NCBI RefSeq assembly: GCF_037975235.1
Contig: NZ_CP150241.1
Coordinates: 4,650,001-4,714,000, forward strand
Origin: Paenibacillus sp. FSL R5-0341
GTDB taxonomy: Bacteria; Bacillota; Bacilli; Paenibacillales; Paenibacillaceae
DNA length: 64,000 bases
Direction: 5' to 3'
The position numbers were made by a program, and so were the translations under genes. The first letter of the stretch is position 1, and the number at the start of each line of letters is the position of its first letter. The notes under the pieces were generated by a model that saw only the letters and a program-made list of their open reading frames with translations, was not told the origin of the DNA and ran no database searches. Shown piece after piece: positions 25,765 through 34,892 of the stretch.

Positions 25765-27120
25765 TCAGTTAGCGCTCAGGTTTCTCTTTTTGAGAAGATA
25801 GATCCCCGCAACCAGGATAAACCACACCGGCGTAACAAACAGTGCAACACGCGTATCCTCGGCCAATGCCAATACTACCAGCACAAATACCAAAAACGTC
25901 AGAATTAAGTAGTTCGAGAACGGATATAGTGGCAGTTTGAAGCGGCTGCGACTCGCAAGTTCCGGCTGAGTACGACGATATCGGAGATGACAGATCACCA
26001 TGATGCCCCAGACAAAGATGAAGCATACAGTCGACACGCTCGTGATCAGCGTAAACACGCCCTCTGGCATGATATAGTTCAACACAATCGCGATCAAAAT
26101 AACAATCGTGGAGAAAAATAACGCGTTGGAAGGTACTTTTCTTTTATTCAGTCGTGCAAATGACTCAGGAGCGTTGTGATCTTTTGCCATGGAGAATACC
26201 ATACGGCTTGTACTGAAAATGGCACTGTTACAAGCCGACGCTGCGGACGTCAGTACCACAAAATTCACAATCCCGGCGGCGGCTGCAATACCTACAGCTG
26301 CAAACACCTGTACAAATGGACTTTCAGTAGGCACTATAGCGTTCCACGGATAGATGCTCATAATAATCAGCAATGCGCCAACATAGAAGAGTAAGACCCG
26401 AATCGGAATCTGGTTAATCGCCCTCGGAATAACTTTCTCCGGGTTCTCCGTCTCCCCCGCTGTCAGTCCCACCAGTTCCATGCCTACAAAGGCGAATACC
26501 ACCATCTGGAACGATATGATGAATCCATGCAATCCATTCGGGAACCATCCTCCATGACTCCACAGATTGGTGAAGCTCGCTGGACCCTGATTCGTTGTAA
26601 AACCTTTGAAAATCATATATAAACCAACAACAATGAGTGCCAGAATAGCCACGACTTTAATCAGGGCAAACCAGAATTCCATCTCACCAAACAACTTGAC
26701 CGTTGCCAAGTTCATAATTAGCAAAATGACCAGCGCAATTAACCCTGGCATCCACTGAGGTACATTCGGAAACCAAAACTGCGTATACAATCCAACGGCC
26801 GTAATGTCAGCCATCGCAATGGATATCCAGCAAAACCAGTAGGTCCAGCCTGTAATAAATGCCGCCATATTTCCCAGGTAATCACGCACAAAATCGACAA
26901 AGGAATGATACTTCAAGTTGCTAAGCAGCAGCTCCCCCAATGCACGCATGATCAGGAACAATACAACACCCGTTATAATGTAGGCCAGCAAAATGGATGG
27001 CCCTGTTAGTTGGATCGTTTTGCCTGCTCCGAGAAACAAACCTGTACCAATCGCCCCTCCAATTGCCATCAGCTGCACATGCCTGTTTTTTAATCCCCTT
27101 GTTAACGTTTCTTCCTGCAT
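25765..27120 (-). CDS. cycA: D-serine/D-alanine/glycine-type amino acid permease (CycA-like)
   Basis: APC-superfamily symporter, 451 residues, 12 predicted helices, with segments characteristic of CycA: NRHVQLMAIGGAIGTGLFLG, GWTYWFCWISIAMAD, LATVKLFGEMEFWFA and FVGMELVGLTAGET. The stop codon TGA is the first three bases of the IS. Removing the IS and one GTT gives AAC-AGA-CAG-TAG, so the ancestral protein ended with two more residues (R-Q). The loss is unlikely to matter, but the gene has lost its original terminator. Confidence 0.9.
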   Translation of the reverse strand: MQEETLTRGLKNRHVQLMAIGGAIGTGLFLGAGKTIQLTGPSILLAYIITGVVLFLIMRALGELLLSNLKYHSFVDFVRDYLGNMAAFITGWTYWFCWISIAMADITAVGLYTQFWFPNVPQWMPGLIALVILLIMNLATVKLFGEMEFWFALIKVVAILALIVVGLYMIFKGFTTNQGPASFTNLWSHGGWFPNGLHGFIISFQMVVFAFVGMELVGLTAGETENPEKVIPRAINQIPIRVLLFYVGALLIIMSIYPWNAIVPTESPFVQVFAAVGIAAAAGIVNFVVLTSAASACNSAIFSTSRMVFSMAKDHNAPESFARLNKRKVPSNALFFSTIVILIAIVLNYIMPEGVFTLITSVSTVCFIFVWGIMVICHLRYRRTQPELASRSRFKLPLYPFSNYLILTFLVFVLVVLALAEDTRVALFVTPVWFILVAGIYLLKKRNLSAN

Positions 27121-27314
27121 GGTAAACCACCACTCTCTTTCTGCAAATGCTCTCTACGATGAAAAATAATATTAATCATCATATAATAATTTGCCCAGAA
27201 TACCTATCCCTCTTTTATATATTTTTTTTTGCACAGCAAAGAGGGCCTCTTTGTGCAAGGTGCCCTCTGGTTTTGTACATATGTACGATCCCTCGTTATC
27301 TCATATCATGCTGA

Positions 27315-27500
27315 TCATACATACCTAATGAAATATATTAAAATATATACCAAACATAGAACGGAAACGACTAAAAAGGCAATCGCCAATGAACGTTCGT
27401 TTTTCCAAATTCGAATCGCATTAGCAACACTAATCATCACTAGCGCAATCAAACTAATAACACTCGAATACAAATAAAATGAGTTGAACACGATCATCAT
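27315..27500 (-). CDS. Small two-helix membrane protein, hypothetical
   Basis: 61 residues: hydrophobic segment SFYLYSSVISLIALVMISV, a charged turn RIWKNERS, then AIAFLVVSVLCLVYILIYF. The two-helix hairpin and lack of complexity bias make a real product plausible. The RBS (TAGGATG) is weak. A hairpin lies downstream at 27240-27268. No family recognised. Confidence 0.45.
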   Translation of the reverse strand: MMIVFNSFYLYSSVISLIALVMISVANAIRIWKNERSLAIAFLVVSVLCLVYILIYFIRYV

Positions 27501-27700
27501 ACATCATACATCCTACGATCCAGATGAACCAATACCAAAGTGGAATCTTCTGAAAAAGCTGCTTCATTATGATTTAATCCTTATATATTAAATTGGTCAG
27601 TGTACAAGATATTCTTCAACAGGAATGAAATTTCCTTTATTTAGGTCATAATCCCAAATAATTAATACTATTTAGACCCGATTTTAAACATCTTCACAGT

Positions 27701-27729
27701 AAAAAGGGCTCCCTCTAAAGGCGCCCTCT
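27701..27729 (-). terminator. Minus-strand terminator after the sigK relic
   Basis: On the minus strand AGGGC and GCCCT pair and are followed by TTTTT. It lies just after the decayed sigma-factor fragment, as a real gene end would. Confidence 0.5.
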
Positions 27730-27736
27730 GGTCTGT

Positions 27737-27905
27737 TCAGTTATTATTTTTGCTTATCCAATCAGTTCTGAGGATATCGATCAATGTAATTTCATCGCCC
27801 TCTTTGTCCGTACCAATTTCAGATAGCGCGGTGTATCAAATTTTCGATCTTAATGCATCTCGCTACAAATACGGAAGGTTCAGAAAGCACCATCTTTTTA
27901 ACGAA
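27737..27905 (-). pseudogene. Decayed fragment of a second sigK-like gene
   Basis: On the minus strand one frame reads [20 protein letters not shown], matching [20 protein letters not shown] of the intact sigK 400 bases away. Just upstream, a different frame reads FVARCIKIENLIH, matching [13 protein letters not shown]. The frames are broken and the conserved promoter-recognition region 4 is missing. DNA similarity to 28167-28225 is obvious by eye. This is a relic of a duplicated or recombined sigma factor gene, not a working gene. Confidence 0.75.
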
Positions 27906-27925
27906 AAGTGCTATCTAACCAACAA

Positions 27926-28624
27926 CTATTTTTGCTTGTAAAACTCGTGATACAGCTTCATTAACGCCCGTTTCTCAATCCGCGATACATAAGAGCGTGA
28001 AATGCCCAGTTCCTTGGCAATCTCGCGTTGGGTGCGCTCTTCCCCGCCTGCTTCTAAGCCGAATCGACCAATCACGACTTCTTTTTCCCGATCATCCAGG
28101 ATGTCGAGATTGCGATAAATTTTGCTTTTTTCAATCTTGAGCTGCACTTTATCTACAACGTCGTCGGCTTCTGTTCCGAGGATATCAATCAGAGTAATTT
28201 CGTTACCTTCTTTGTCCGTACCAATGGGGTCATGCAGGGATACGTCTTTACGTGTTTTCTTCAGGGAACGCAAGTGCATAAGTATCTCGTTTTCAATACA
28301 TCTTGCTGCAAACGTAGCGAGTTTGGTTCCTTTGCCTTGTTGAAAACTTTCGATCGCCTTGATCAAACCGATGGTTCCGATGGAAATCAGATCTTCCTGA
28401 TCTTCGCCAGTGTTGTCGAACTTCTTGACGATATGCGCGACGAGGCGCAGATTGTGTTCAATGAGCAAATTGCGGGAGTGTGCATTGCCTTCAGCCATAA
28501 GGCGTAAATGCTTGGCTTCATCATCCTCAGCCAGTGGCTGGGGGAACGCATTATTTTTGACATACGAGACGAGTAACGTTAACTCTTTAATGAATAGAGC
28601 AATTGCGGTAAACAATCCGGGCAC
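27926..28624 (-). CDS. sigK: RNA polymerase sporulation sigma factor, pro-sigma-K
   Basis: 232 residues. The N-terminal pro-segment ([14 protein letters not shown]) precedes [11 protein letters not shown], as in Bacillus pro-sigma-K, then region 2 ([34 protein letters not shown]) and region 4 ([39 protein letters not shown]). It drives late mother-cell sporulation genes. The GTG at 28624 has AGGAGG eight bases before it and fits the Bacillus start; the frame continues to 28762. The gene is continuous, with no skin-like element. Confidence 0.93.
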   Translation of the reverse strand: MPGLFTAIALFIKELTLLVSYVKNNAFPQPLAEDDEAKHLRLMAEGNAHSRNLLIEHNLRLVAHIVKKFDNTGEDQEDLISIGTIGLIKAIESFQQGKGTKLATFAARCIENEILMHLRSLKKTRKDVSLHDPIGTDKEGNEITLIDILGTEADDVVDKVQLKIEKSKIYRNLDILDDREKEVVIGRFGLEAGGEERTQREIAKELGISRSYVSRIEKRALMKLYHEFYKQK

Positions 28625-28754
28625 AGATGACACCTCCTGCAGTTTTACAACGATCTGGCCTGAGCACGTGGGGGAACAGGGTCGATCTATTGTATGTAGG
28701 CAGGGGCCCAGAAGTGCACGTACACTTGAAAAAGAGGATGATCTTGCGAAGATT

Positions 28755-28934
28755 TCATACACTCACGGTAACAATCGACCCGACCTTCTGAAGAAGAAGA
28801 AATTCTTTCTCGACACTTTGAATAAAATATGTTTTCTCACCAAATAGGACGACATCATTCTCGACTAATGGAACATCGCTTTTGAAATAAATGAAATTAT
28901 CGGTTTCTCGAAACGCACCTTTGTAGTAGAACAT
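28755..28934 (-). CDS. Small hypothetical protein upstream of sigK
   Basis: 59-residue frame, beginning [17 protein letters not shown] and ending [10 protein letters not shown], with a GAGAGGGG RBS about 5 bases before the ATG. Alternating polar and hydrophobic residues suggest a small beta-rich soluble protein. No family recognised. It is 130 bases upstream of sigK on the same strand and could be co-transcribed. Confidence 0.5.
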   Translation of the reverse strand: MFYYKGAFRETDNFIYFKSDVPLVENDVVLFGEKTYFIQSVEKEFLLLQKVGSIVTVSV

Positions 28935-28964
28935 AATACCCCTCTCCCACTAATCGATATTTAG

Positions 28965-29008
28965 AAAAAAACCTCCACTCCCACATGTTAATGCAGGAGC
29001 AAAGGTCT
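28965..29008 (-). terminator. Terminator of the ADP-ribosylglycohydrolase-MFS operon
   Basis: On the minus strand ACCTTTGCTCC pairs imperfectly with GGAGTGGAGGT, followed by a run of seven T. It lies just after the MFS stop codon. Confidence 0.78.
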
Positions 29009-29021
29009 CACATTCCAATTT

Positions 29022-30269
29022 CTAATTCACCGGAGCTGGCTCCACAGCATCCGGGAATTCCGGCAAGCGCTGTTTGCGCTCCATCGCCAAACTGATGAAC
29101 AACCCTAGCAAGCCTAACCCGGCAATTACTGCTGCATACAAAGGCACGGATATAAGTCCCGTATGAGTAATTGCATATCCGCCAAGATAGGCACCGCCTG
29201 CATTTCCCAGGTTAAATGCGGAGTGACTTGAGGTTGTCGCCAAAAGCGGAGCTTCACGGGTCATATTCATGATTCGAATCTGCAATCCTGGCATAATACC
29301 AGAGGCCGCAACACCCCAGAAGAATATCGTAATTACCGCGAGATAAGGATTGTCCAGCGTAATCGTAAGTGCAGCTAGCAATACAGCCAAGATCCCAAAG
29401 TTGACGATCAGGGAAGGCATCAGCTTCCAATCCGCCAGACGACCACCAACCATGTTACCCAAGGTAACGCCGAAGCCGAACAGTACCAGAATCCAAGTCA
29501 CATTCTGCTCGGCAAAACCACTGATGTCCACAAGCATTGGGGTGATGTACGTGAACACTGTGAAGAGACTTCCACACCCCATCGCTCCAACGAGCAGGAT
29601 CAATAGTACTTGTGGACGCACCAGGTTCCGGAACTGCTGTCCGAGATTAGCAGGTGCACCTTGAGGTAGGATGGGAATAAAACGGATGATACCAATTAAC
29701 GAAATGATACCCAAAATCGTAATCGCCCCGAAAGATGACCGCCATCCGAGCTGTTGTCCGATAAATGTACCGAACGGAACACCAATGATGTTGGCGATCG
29801 TAAGCCCTGCAAGAACAACGGATACAGCTCCTGCCCTTCTCTCAGGTGCAACGAGCCGCGTTGCCATGATTGAACCTACACCCAGGAACGTACCATGGGC
29901 AAATGCTGTTAATATCCGTGCCGAGATTAATAACCCGTAGGTAGGAGCAATGACAGACAAGGCGTTACCGATAATGAAAATGCACATCAGCAGCACCAGC
30001 AGTTTTTTCTGCGGAATCTTGTGTGTAAACACGGTCAATATTGGCGCACCCACCGCTACACCAAGCGCATATCCCGTAATGAGTTGTCCTGCCTGCGGAA
30101 TACTTACATTCAGGTCTGTCGCTACATTGGGCAGTAAGCCCATAATAATAAATTCAGTCATACCAATTGCAAATGCGCCAATCGTCAGGCAAAACAGGGA
30201 TAATGGAAACGCCCCTCGTTTACTGGGCTGTGAAGCCTGTGGTTCTGTTGTGTGTCCTGTGGTGCTCAT
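29022..30269 (-). CDS. MFS exporter, DHA1 family (YdhP/AraJ-like)
   Basis: 415-residue inner-membrane transporter with 12 predicted helices; signature FAIGMTEFIIMGLLPNVA and the later RILTAFAHGTFLGVG. Relatives export drugs, sugars or nucleosides; substrate here unknown. ATG at 30269 (MSTTGH) is chosen because AGGAG lies upstream; the frame is open to 30323 and overlaps the preceding gene. It is 26 bases after the ADP-ribosylglycohydrolase gene, so they form an operon. Confidence 0.87.
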   Translation of the reverse strand: MSTTGHTTEPQASQPSKRGAFPLSLFCLTIGAFAIGMTEFIIMGLLPNVATDLNVSIPQAGQLITGYALGVAVGAPILTVFTHKIPQKKLLVLLMCIFIIGNALSVIAPTYGLLISARILTAFAHGTFLGVGSIMATRLVAPERRAGAVSVVLAGLTIANIIGVPFGTFIGQQLGWRSSFGAITILGIISLIGIIRFIPILPQGAPANLGQQFRNLVRPQVLLILLVGAMGCGSLFTVFTYITPMLVDISGFAEQNVTWILVLFGFGVTLGNMVGGRLADWKLMPSLIVNFGILAVLLAALTITLDNPYLAVITIFFWGVAASGIMPGLQIRIMNMTREAPLLATTSSHSAFNLGNAGGAYLGGYAITHTGLISVPLYAAVIAGLGLLGLFISLAMERKQRLPEFPDAVEPAPVN

Positions 30270-30295
30270 AGATGTTCTCTTCTCCTGTCTCTTAA

Positions 30296-31222
30296 TCAAC
30301 GATTTTCTGTCGCCTTCAACCACAAGGCATCTGTTAATTGATCAAACGTTTCACGCATAGCCAGTTTGTCCCGCCAGTGTGCCGGAATGCCGCTTAGCCC
30401 GTAATAAGCACCTGCGATTTGTCCGTACACCGCACCCGTGGTATCCGCATCATCACCCAGATTAACAGCTAGCAACGCGCCTTCCTCAAAGCTTGAGGAT
30501 TTATGGAACGCCCATAATGCTGCTTCAAGTGAACGAACCACGTAGCCACTGCCCTTGATTTCTGGCGGTTCTTTGCTCTGATACGAACCCATGACAACCT
30601 CTTCAATTGCGGGTGAAAAAGTAAGCTCTTCCCTCCACTGTCGGCATGTCTCCGGCATCAGCATGACGTTCTTGTCCGCTCCGCGCAGGCCAGCAACAAG
30701 TATCGCAGCCAATACCTCACATGCCTCCACACTTTCCGTTGCGGCATGTGTTGTACGGGAGCTCAGCCCTGCATAATGAACCGCCTCCTTCGGACGATTG
30801 GCGTAAGCCATCGCGACAGGCGCAAGTCTCATAATAGATCCATTGCCCGCTGTCATCGGGTCGGCTGATCCGCTGTAGGCTTCTCCAGTTAATTCAAACC
30901 TCTCCAAGGCACTTCGTGTGGCCCCGCCGATGTCAAAGCAGTCGCCTGTGCTGCTCATATACCCGACCTTGTACCAATTGGTATATCTGCGCATCTGATC
31001 CGCAGGATCAAAATCTGCCTTACGTACCAGACTTTCTGCCAGACATAAAGCCATGGATGTATCATCTGTCCACTGCCCGGCCTCAAGCCCGAATACGCCG
31101 CCTCCCACAATATCGGTAACGGGTTCGAACGTACCCGGAGGACTGAATTCAACCGTAGTTCCGAGCGCGTCACCCACTGCAAGCCCGATGAGGCAGCCAT
31201 TGAAACGGTCCTTTTGCAGCAT
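30296..31222 (-). CDS. ADP-ribosylglycohydrolase family protein
   Basis: 308 residues with the DraG-fold dinuclear metal motifs: GLAVGDALG, GQWTDDTSMAL and the C-terminal LGDDADTTGAVYG. It would remove ADP-ribose from protein, nucleic acid or small molecules in the cytoplasm. AGGGAGGA precedes the ATG. Partner gene is an MFS exporter. Confidence 0.88.
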   Translation of the reverse strand: MLQKDRFNGCLIGLAVGDALGTTVEFSPPGTFEPVTDIVGGGVFGLEAGQWTDDTSMALCLAESLVRKADFDPADQMRRYTNWYKVGYMSSTGDCFDIGGATRSALERFELTGEAYSGSADPMTAGNGSIMRLAPVAMAYANRPKEAVHYAGLSSRTTHAATESVEACEVLAAILVAGLRGADKNVMLMPETCRQWREELTFSPAIEEVVMGSYQSKEPPEIKGSGYVVRSLEAALWAFHKSSSFEEGALLAVNLGDDADTTGAVYGQIAGAYYGLSGIPAHWRDKLAMRETFDQLTDALWLKATENR

Positions 31223-31722
31223 CTTTGTGTTCCTCCCTTACTCCATATACTTTCAGAATCTTTCTTTCATTTTCCCACATCGCTTCATCCGGCGTAAAGC
31301 TAATAAATCCAATAACTTAAGTTCCATTTCTTCTATTATAAAAGTGTCGAAAGCTGTTGAACGGTCAGTTCATCCCATTTTCATAAAAAAGTTTTATTTT
31401 TTTGAACTGAAAAAACGGTTTATTCAGTACACCGCTTACATGTAAAGGGCTTAACGGTTTGCAACGTTTATCATTTTCTGAAAACAAGTCATTCACGTGA
31501 AAACTTTCAATGTAAACATTCATGACGCGCTTGACCCTTCAGTTTGTCCTATGTTACGGTTTTATTAGCTTCAACGCATATTTTTTCCCAAATTAATATT
31601 CATTTTCGATCTACTGCGTCAACTAACATCCCGCAGTTTAATGAATATACGGGAATGAATTTGCAGAAAACTTTCACTTTGTTTTATCCCCAAACTAATT
31701 CTGAAACAGGAGGAACAAATTT
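31223..31722. other. Divergent intergenic region before the HAD/mtlD operon
   Basis: 500 AT-rich bases between divergent genes. A palindrome TTCACGTGAA (31492-31501) and a TTGACC (31534-31539) are visible, but no matched -10 was found with confidence. No credible ORF, despite an open frame across its first part. It must hold promoters in both directions. Confidence 0.5.
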
Positions 31723-32391
31723 ATGATTAAGGCACTGGTGTTTGATTTCGACGGAACGATTATTGATACAGAGACAGCATGGTATATTGCTTTTCGTGAT
31801 GCTTACAAGGAACACGGCGTGGATTTAACCCTGGAGATGTATTCACAATGCATCGGTACCAGTCTGAAAACATTTAATCCATATGAGTACCTCATCACAG
31901 ATTTGAATCTTCCGATCGATCGGGAAGCGTTCAGGGAATCCGTTCAGTTGCAGCACGCTGCATTGATGAACAAAGAGGTCGTTCGTCCGGGCATTCAAGA
32001 ATATCTTGATCAAGCACGTGAAGCAGGACTAAAACTGGCTGTGGCCTCTAGCTCCAAAAGAGAGTGGGTCGAACAGCATCTGGAACAACTGAAACTGAAA
32101 GATTATTTTGAAGTCATCCGTACGGCAGATGATGTTGCGAATGTTAAGCCTGACCCAGAACTTTACAATCAAGCACTTGAAGCCCTTGGAGTAACTGCAG
32201 ACGAAGCCGTAGCGATTGAGGATTCACCTAACGGCGCGCGTGCAGCTGCTGCGGCTGGTATGCACTGCGTAGTCATCTCGAATACCATCACAGGAACATT
32301 GGAATTCGATATGCCTCACCAACGGCTGTCTTGCTTGACCGACCTCGCATTTAACGATTTGATTTCGAAGCCACTCGTCACTACCGTCTAA
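31723..32391 (+). CDS. HAD-superfamily phosphatase, YhcW-like
   Basis: 222 residues, HAD subfamily IA: motif I DFDGTIIDTE, motif II VASSS, motif III Lys in VKPDPELY, motif IV IEDSPNG. Cap domain between 15 and 85. AGGAGG precedes the ATG. It lies 47 bases before mtlD and probably shares its mRNA, so a sugar phosphate such as mannitol 1-phosphate is a natural candidate substrate; this is inference from context. Confidence 0.85.
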   Translation: MIKALVFDFDGTIIDTETAWYIAFRDAYKEHGVDLTLEMYSQCIGTSLKTFNPYEYLITDLNLPIDREAFRESVQLQHAALMNKEVVRPGIQEYLDQAREAGLKLAVASSSKREWVEQHLEQLKLKDYFEVIRTADDVANVKPDPELYNQALEALGVTADEAVAIEDSPNGARAAAAAGMHCVVISNTITGTLEFDMPHQRLSCLTDLAFNDLISKPLVTTV

Positions 32392-32438
32392 GGTCTGCAC
32401 GAATTTCGCGATTTAATCCTTAAAGGGGGAGTTCACAC

Positions 32439-33611
32439 ATGAAAGCTGTACATTTTGGTGCGGGCAATATAGGCCGCGGTTTTATCGGTCATATGTTGTC
32501 CGCTTCCGACTACGAAGTCTGCTTTGTCGCACGTAACCCGAAGAAAATCTCCATGCTTCAACAGAGACAGGAATATCCGATTACCCTGGCAAATAGGGAT
32601 CAGGATACAACGATTGTCAACAACGTGACTGCCATCAATGTGAGTGAAGAGGATCGTGTTGCCGAAGAGATCGCTTCAGCCGATCTGATCACAACCGCCG
32701 TGGGTGTATCTGCACTCGGAGATATCGCTGAGCCGATCGCCAAAGGCATTCAACTTCGCATGAAAAACAATAATCAGGCTCCGCTGCATATTATCGCTTG
32801 CGAGAACGCCATCGGTGGCAGCACCCGACTGAAAAAACGCATCTATCCATTCCTGGATGAATCAACCCGTAATAAAGCCGAACGTTATGTTTCTTTCCCC
32901 AATGCAGCTGTGGACCGAATTGTTCCGGCTCAAAACCACAAGGACCCGCTGCAGGTCACTGTTGAACCTTTTTACGAATGGGTCGTTCATCGTCCAGCAC
33001 TTCTGGATGGTTTTAAGAAAATAGATGGCGTCCACTATGTGGATTCGCTTGAACCTTATATTGAGCGTAAAATGTTCACGGTAAATACAGGCCACTGTGT
33101 CGCCGCATACTTCGGCTATCTCGAAGGATTCAAGACGATCCGCCAGGTGATGAGTAATTCCACCCTGCGGGCCAAGGTGCGCCATGTTATGGAAGAGACC
33201 GGTCAAATGCTCATCCAGAAGCACGGATTCAACGCTCAGAAGCATAACAAATATATCGACACCATACTGGAACGCTTCGCCAATCCCAACCTGACGGATC
33301 AGGTTACCCGGGTCGGACGTTCCCCCCTTCGCAAGCTTTCGCCTCATGATCGGCTTGTTCGCCCAGCGATGCAGGCCAGTGAATTCGGAATTGAAATTCC
33401 TCATTTAACTTCTGCTATGGCGGCCGCAATGCTGTTCAATGACGAACGCGACGAGGAAGCCATGAAGCTCCAATACATGATTCGCGAAGAGGGTGTCTCC
33501 ACCTTCATCCGTGAACGCATGGGAATTCCCGACGAACATCCCGTTCATCAGAATGTAATCGCCCGCTATCAAGAACTGAGAGGGCGCAAGGAATCGACTA
33601 TACTAACCTGA
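32439..33611 (+). CDS. mtlD: Mannitol-1-phosphate 5-dehydrogenase
   Basis: Interconverts mannitol 1-phosphate and fructose 6-phosphate with NAD. 390 residues with the N-terminal NAD-binding signature VHFGAGNIGRGFIG, mid-region IIACENAIGG and SFPNAAVDRIVP, and catalytic Lys region ERKMFTVNTGHC. AAAGGGGG precedes the ATG. No mannitol PTS gene is adjacent; with the phosphatase upstream the pair could equally make mannitol. Confidence 0.93.
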   Translation: MKAVHFGAGNIGRGFIGHMLSASDYEVCFVARNPKKISMLQQRQEYPITLANRDQDTTIVNNVTAINVSEEDRVAEEIASADLITTAVGVSALGDIAEPIAKGIQLRMKNNNQAPLHIIACENAIGGSTRLKKRIYPFLDESTRNKAERYVSFPNAAVDRIVPAQNHKDPLQVTVEPFYEWVVHRPALLDGFKKIDGVHYVDSLEPYIERKMFTVNTGHCVAAYFGYLEGFKTIRQVMSNSTLRAKVRHVMEETGQMLIQKHGFNAQKHNKYIDTILERFANPNLTDQVTRVGRSPLRKLSPHDRLVRPAMQASEFGIEIPHLTSAMAAAMLFNDERDEEAMKLQYMIREEGVSTFIRERMGIPDEHPVHQNVIARYQELRGRKESTILT

Positions 33612-33668
33612 TATGATCTATTAGGGTTACTGGTTCGATCCCGCAAACTGAATAGAAGCATGGCCAAG

Positions 33669-33716
33669 AAGCCGGGAAGAACCTATGCATCAGCATTGTT
33701 CCTTCCGGCTCTTTGT
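33669..33716 (+). terminator. Terminator of the HAD-mtlD operon
   Basis: AGCCGG-GAAGAAC pairs with GTTCCTT-CCGGCT, then CTTTGTCTTT. The stem carries one mismatch. Confidence 0.75.
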
Positions 33717-33756
33717 CTTTGCACAGCACGGTACACTCTGTAATGTAGTAACCCCG

Positions 33757-33801
33757 TCAATAAAAACAGCGTATCTCCTCTCTCAAGGAAACACGCTGTT
33801 T
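33757..33801 (-). terminator. Terminator of the lipoprotein gene
   Basis: On the minus strand AAACAGCGT and ACGCTGTTT form a 9-bp stem followed by TTATTG. It is about 60 bases beyond the lipoprotein stop. Confidence 0.75.
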
Positions 33802-33859
33802 AATGGTATCGTTTTAACTTACTTTATCGTTTGGCTTAGGCGTGTAGCTCATCCATTTT

Positions 33860-34750
33860 CTACTCATTCATGATTGAATTAAGGGACGCATATGCCATGG
33901 GCAGGAAACCTTCGGACGGTTCACCAATCGGTGCATGGATGTGGAAAACAAAACCATTGCCATCCAGTTCCTTAACAATAAAGTACTCTGTTTTCTTATC
34001 ATTCTGGGACATCATGTATAGTTGTGCATCCTTCATCGGACCATTGCTGAGTTGTTCAGCCGTTAATTGCTTCACTTCTCCGGTTTCGGACAACTCTTCC
34101 TTGGCATCCATCTTCAGCGCATCCAGATTGTAATCCGCCGGCAGCTTCTCAATCTCTACCTCATAATCCGGATCAATCTTCATCGATAATTCCTGGTCTT
34201 CCGCGTCAAAAGCCATCGGTTCAAACACATAAAGTGAATACCCTTTCGCTTGTGCCAGTGTCACTGGGCGCTTCTCGGTCATTCCTTCTACCGTTACTTC
34301 CAGCTCTGACGTCTTCGGACGATCGGACGTTACAGTACCGCCTGCATTGGAACCGTTATTGTCATCACTTGATTCGATTTTTGCAATCTCAGTGAGGACC
34401 AGCTGTTTCGTTGTTGCATCAATGGTTTTCTCTACATATTTGAAACGAACGGAATCTTCGTCATCGATATCATCCAGTGACTTCTGCAGATTTTCGCCCA
34501 CCTGGAATGACATCGGTTCTTCATTCACTCGAATCTCGACGGTGTGCGGATCAGCCCATCCAGTCAGAATGCCTTCGGCTTCGATTGCAGCACTTTCATT
34601 CGGCTGTTGCTCCGGTGCGGGTGACTGTTCTTCCGTATTATTCACTGGTGGCTGTGTAGCAGGATTGCTGTTCCCACAGGCCACAAGCGAGAATCCCATA
34701 AGTAAAACCAGTAGTGATGCACTGACTTTCATTGTATTTCCTTTTCGCAT
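33860..34750 (-). CDS. Lipoprotein of unknown function
   Basis: 296 residues with a lipoprotein signal (LLMGFSLVACGNS), a Pro/Asn/Gln-rich linker (about 25-55) and two beta-rich segments: ILTGWADPHTVEIRVNEEPM (about 60-120) and KTSELEVTVEGMTEKRPV through ASLNSIMNE (about 150-296). No catalytic motif seen. RBS GGAGGTG precedes the ATG at 34750; an internal ATG seven residues in also has an AAGGA. Exported and membrane-anchored. Confidence 0.75.
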   Translation of the reverse strand: MRKGNTMKVSASLLVLLMGFSLVACGNSNPATQPPVNNTEEQSPAPEQQPNESAAIEAEGILTGWADPHTVEIRVNEEPMSFQVGENLQKSLDDIDDEDSVRFKYVEKTIDATTKQLVLTEIAKIESSDDNNGSNAGGTVTSDRPKTSELEVTVEGMTEKRPVTLAQAKGYSLYVFEPMAFDAEDQELSMKIDPDYEVEIEKLPADYNLDALKMDAKEELSETGEVKQLTAEQLSNGPMKDAQLYMMSQNDKKTEYFIVKELDGNGFVFHIHAPIGEPSEGFLPMAYASLNSIMNE

Positions 34751-34892
34751 ATGAACACCTCCGTTAGCTTATACGCAATGATGCTTGTCCATGTTGCTTC
34801 TCATCCATTGGCTTGGCTGTATACTAGTACTTACACGGGAGACAGGCGGCTCAATCATGCAAAATGTCTGAATGGTTGCTCAGATCCTCTGC

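Larger units (their letters stand above)
24503..25767 (-). mobile_element. IS3-family insertion sequence, complete
   Basis: 1265-bp element with two overlapping transposase frames. The ends are imperfect inverted repeats of about 40 bases, both starting TG and sharing ACCCC at offset 9-13, AGACATT at offset 21-27 and AAAAA at offset 30-34. GTT flanks both sides (24500-24502 and 25768-25770), the 3-bp duplication expected of this family. Both frames and both ends are intact, so it may be active. It sits in the final codons of a CycA-like permease gene. Confidence 0.9.
27121..27925. other. AT-rich region with a small ORF, two hairpins and a sigK relic
   Basis: Between the permease start and sigK. 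It contains AGAGGGC/GCCCTCT (27240-27268), a 61-residue membrane ORF, a minus-strand terminator (27701-27729) and a decayed sigma-factor fragment (27737-27905). The two hairpin segments share the GCCCTCTGGT element, hinting at duplication. The remainder shows nothing recognisable. Confidence 0.6.

Noticed and set aside
27926-28624. Interrupted sigK (skin-like element)
   Set aside because: The intact frame covers regions 2 to 4 without a break; the nearby fragment is a separate relic.
31053-31445. 130-codon plus-strand ORF spanning the start of the ADP-ribosylglycohydrolase gene
   Set aside because: Starts antisense inside that gene and runs into AT-rich DNA; no RBS, no recognisable domain.
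31441-31456. TGTAAAGGGCTTAA as a cre site before the HAD-mtlD operon
   Set aside because: The central CG of the cre consensus is missing and three positions disagree.
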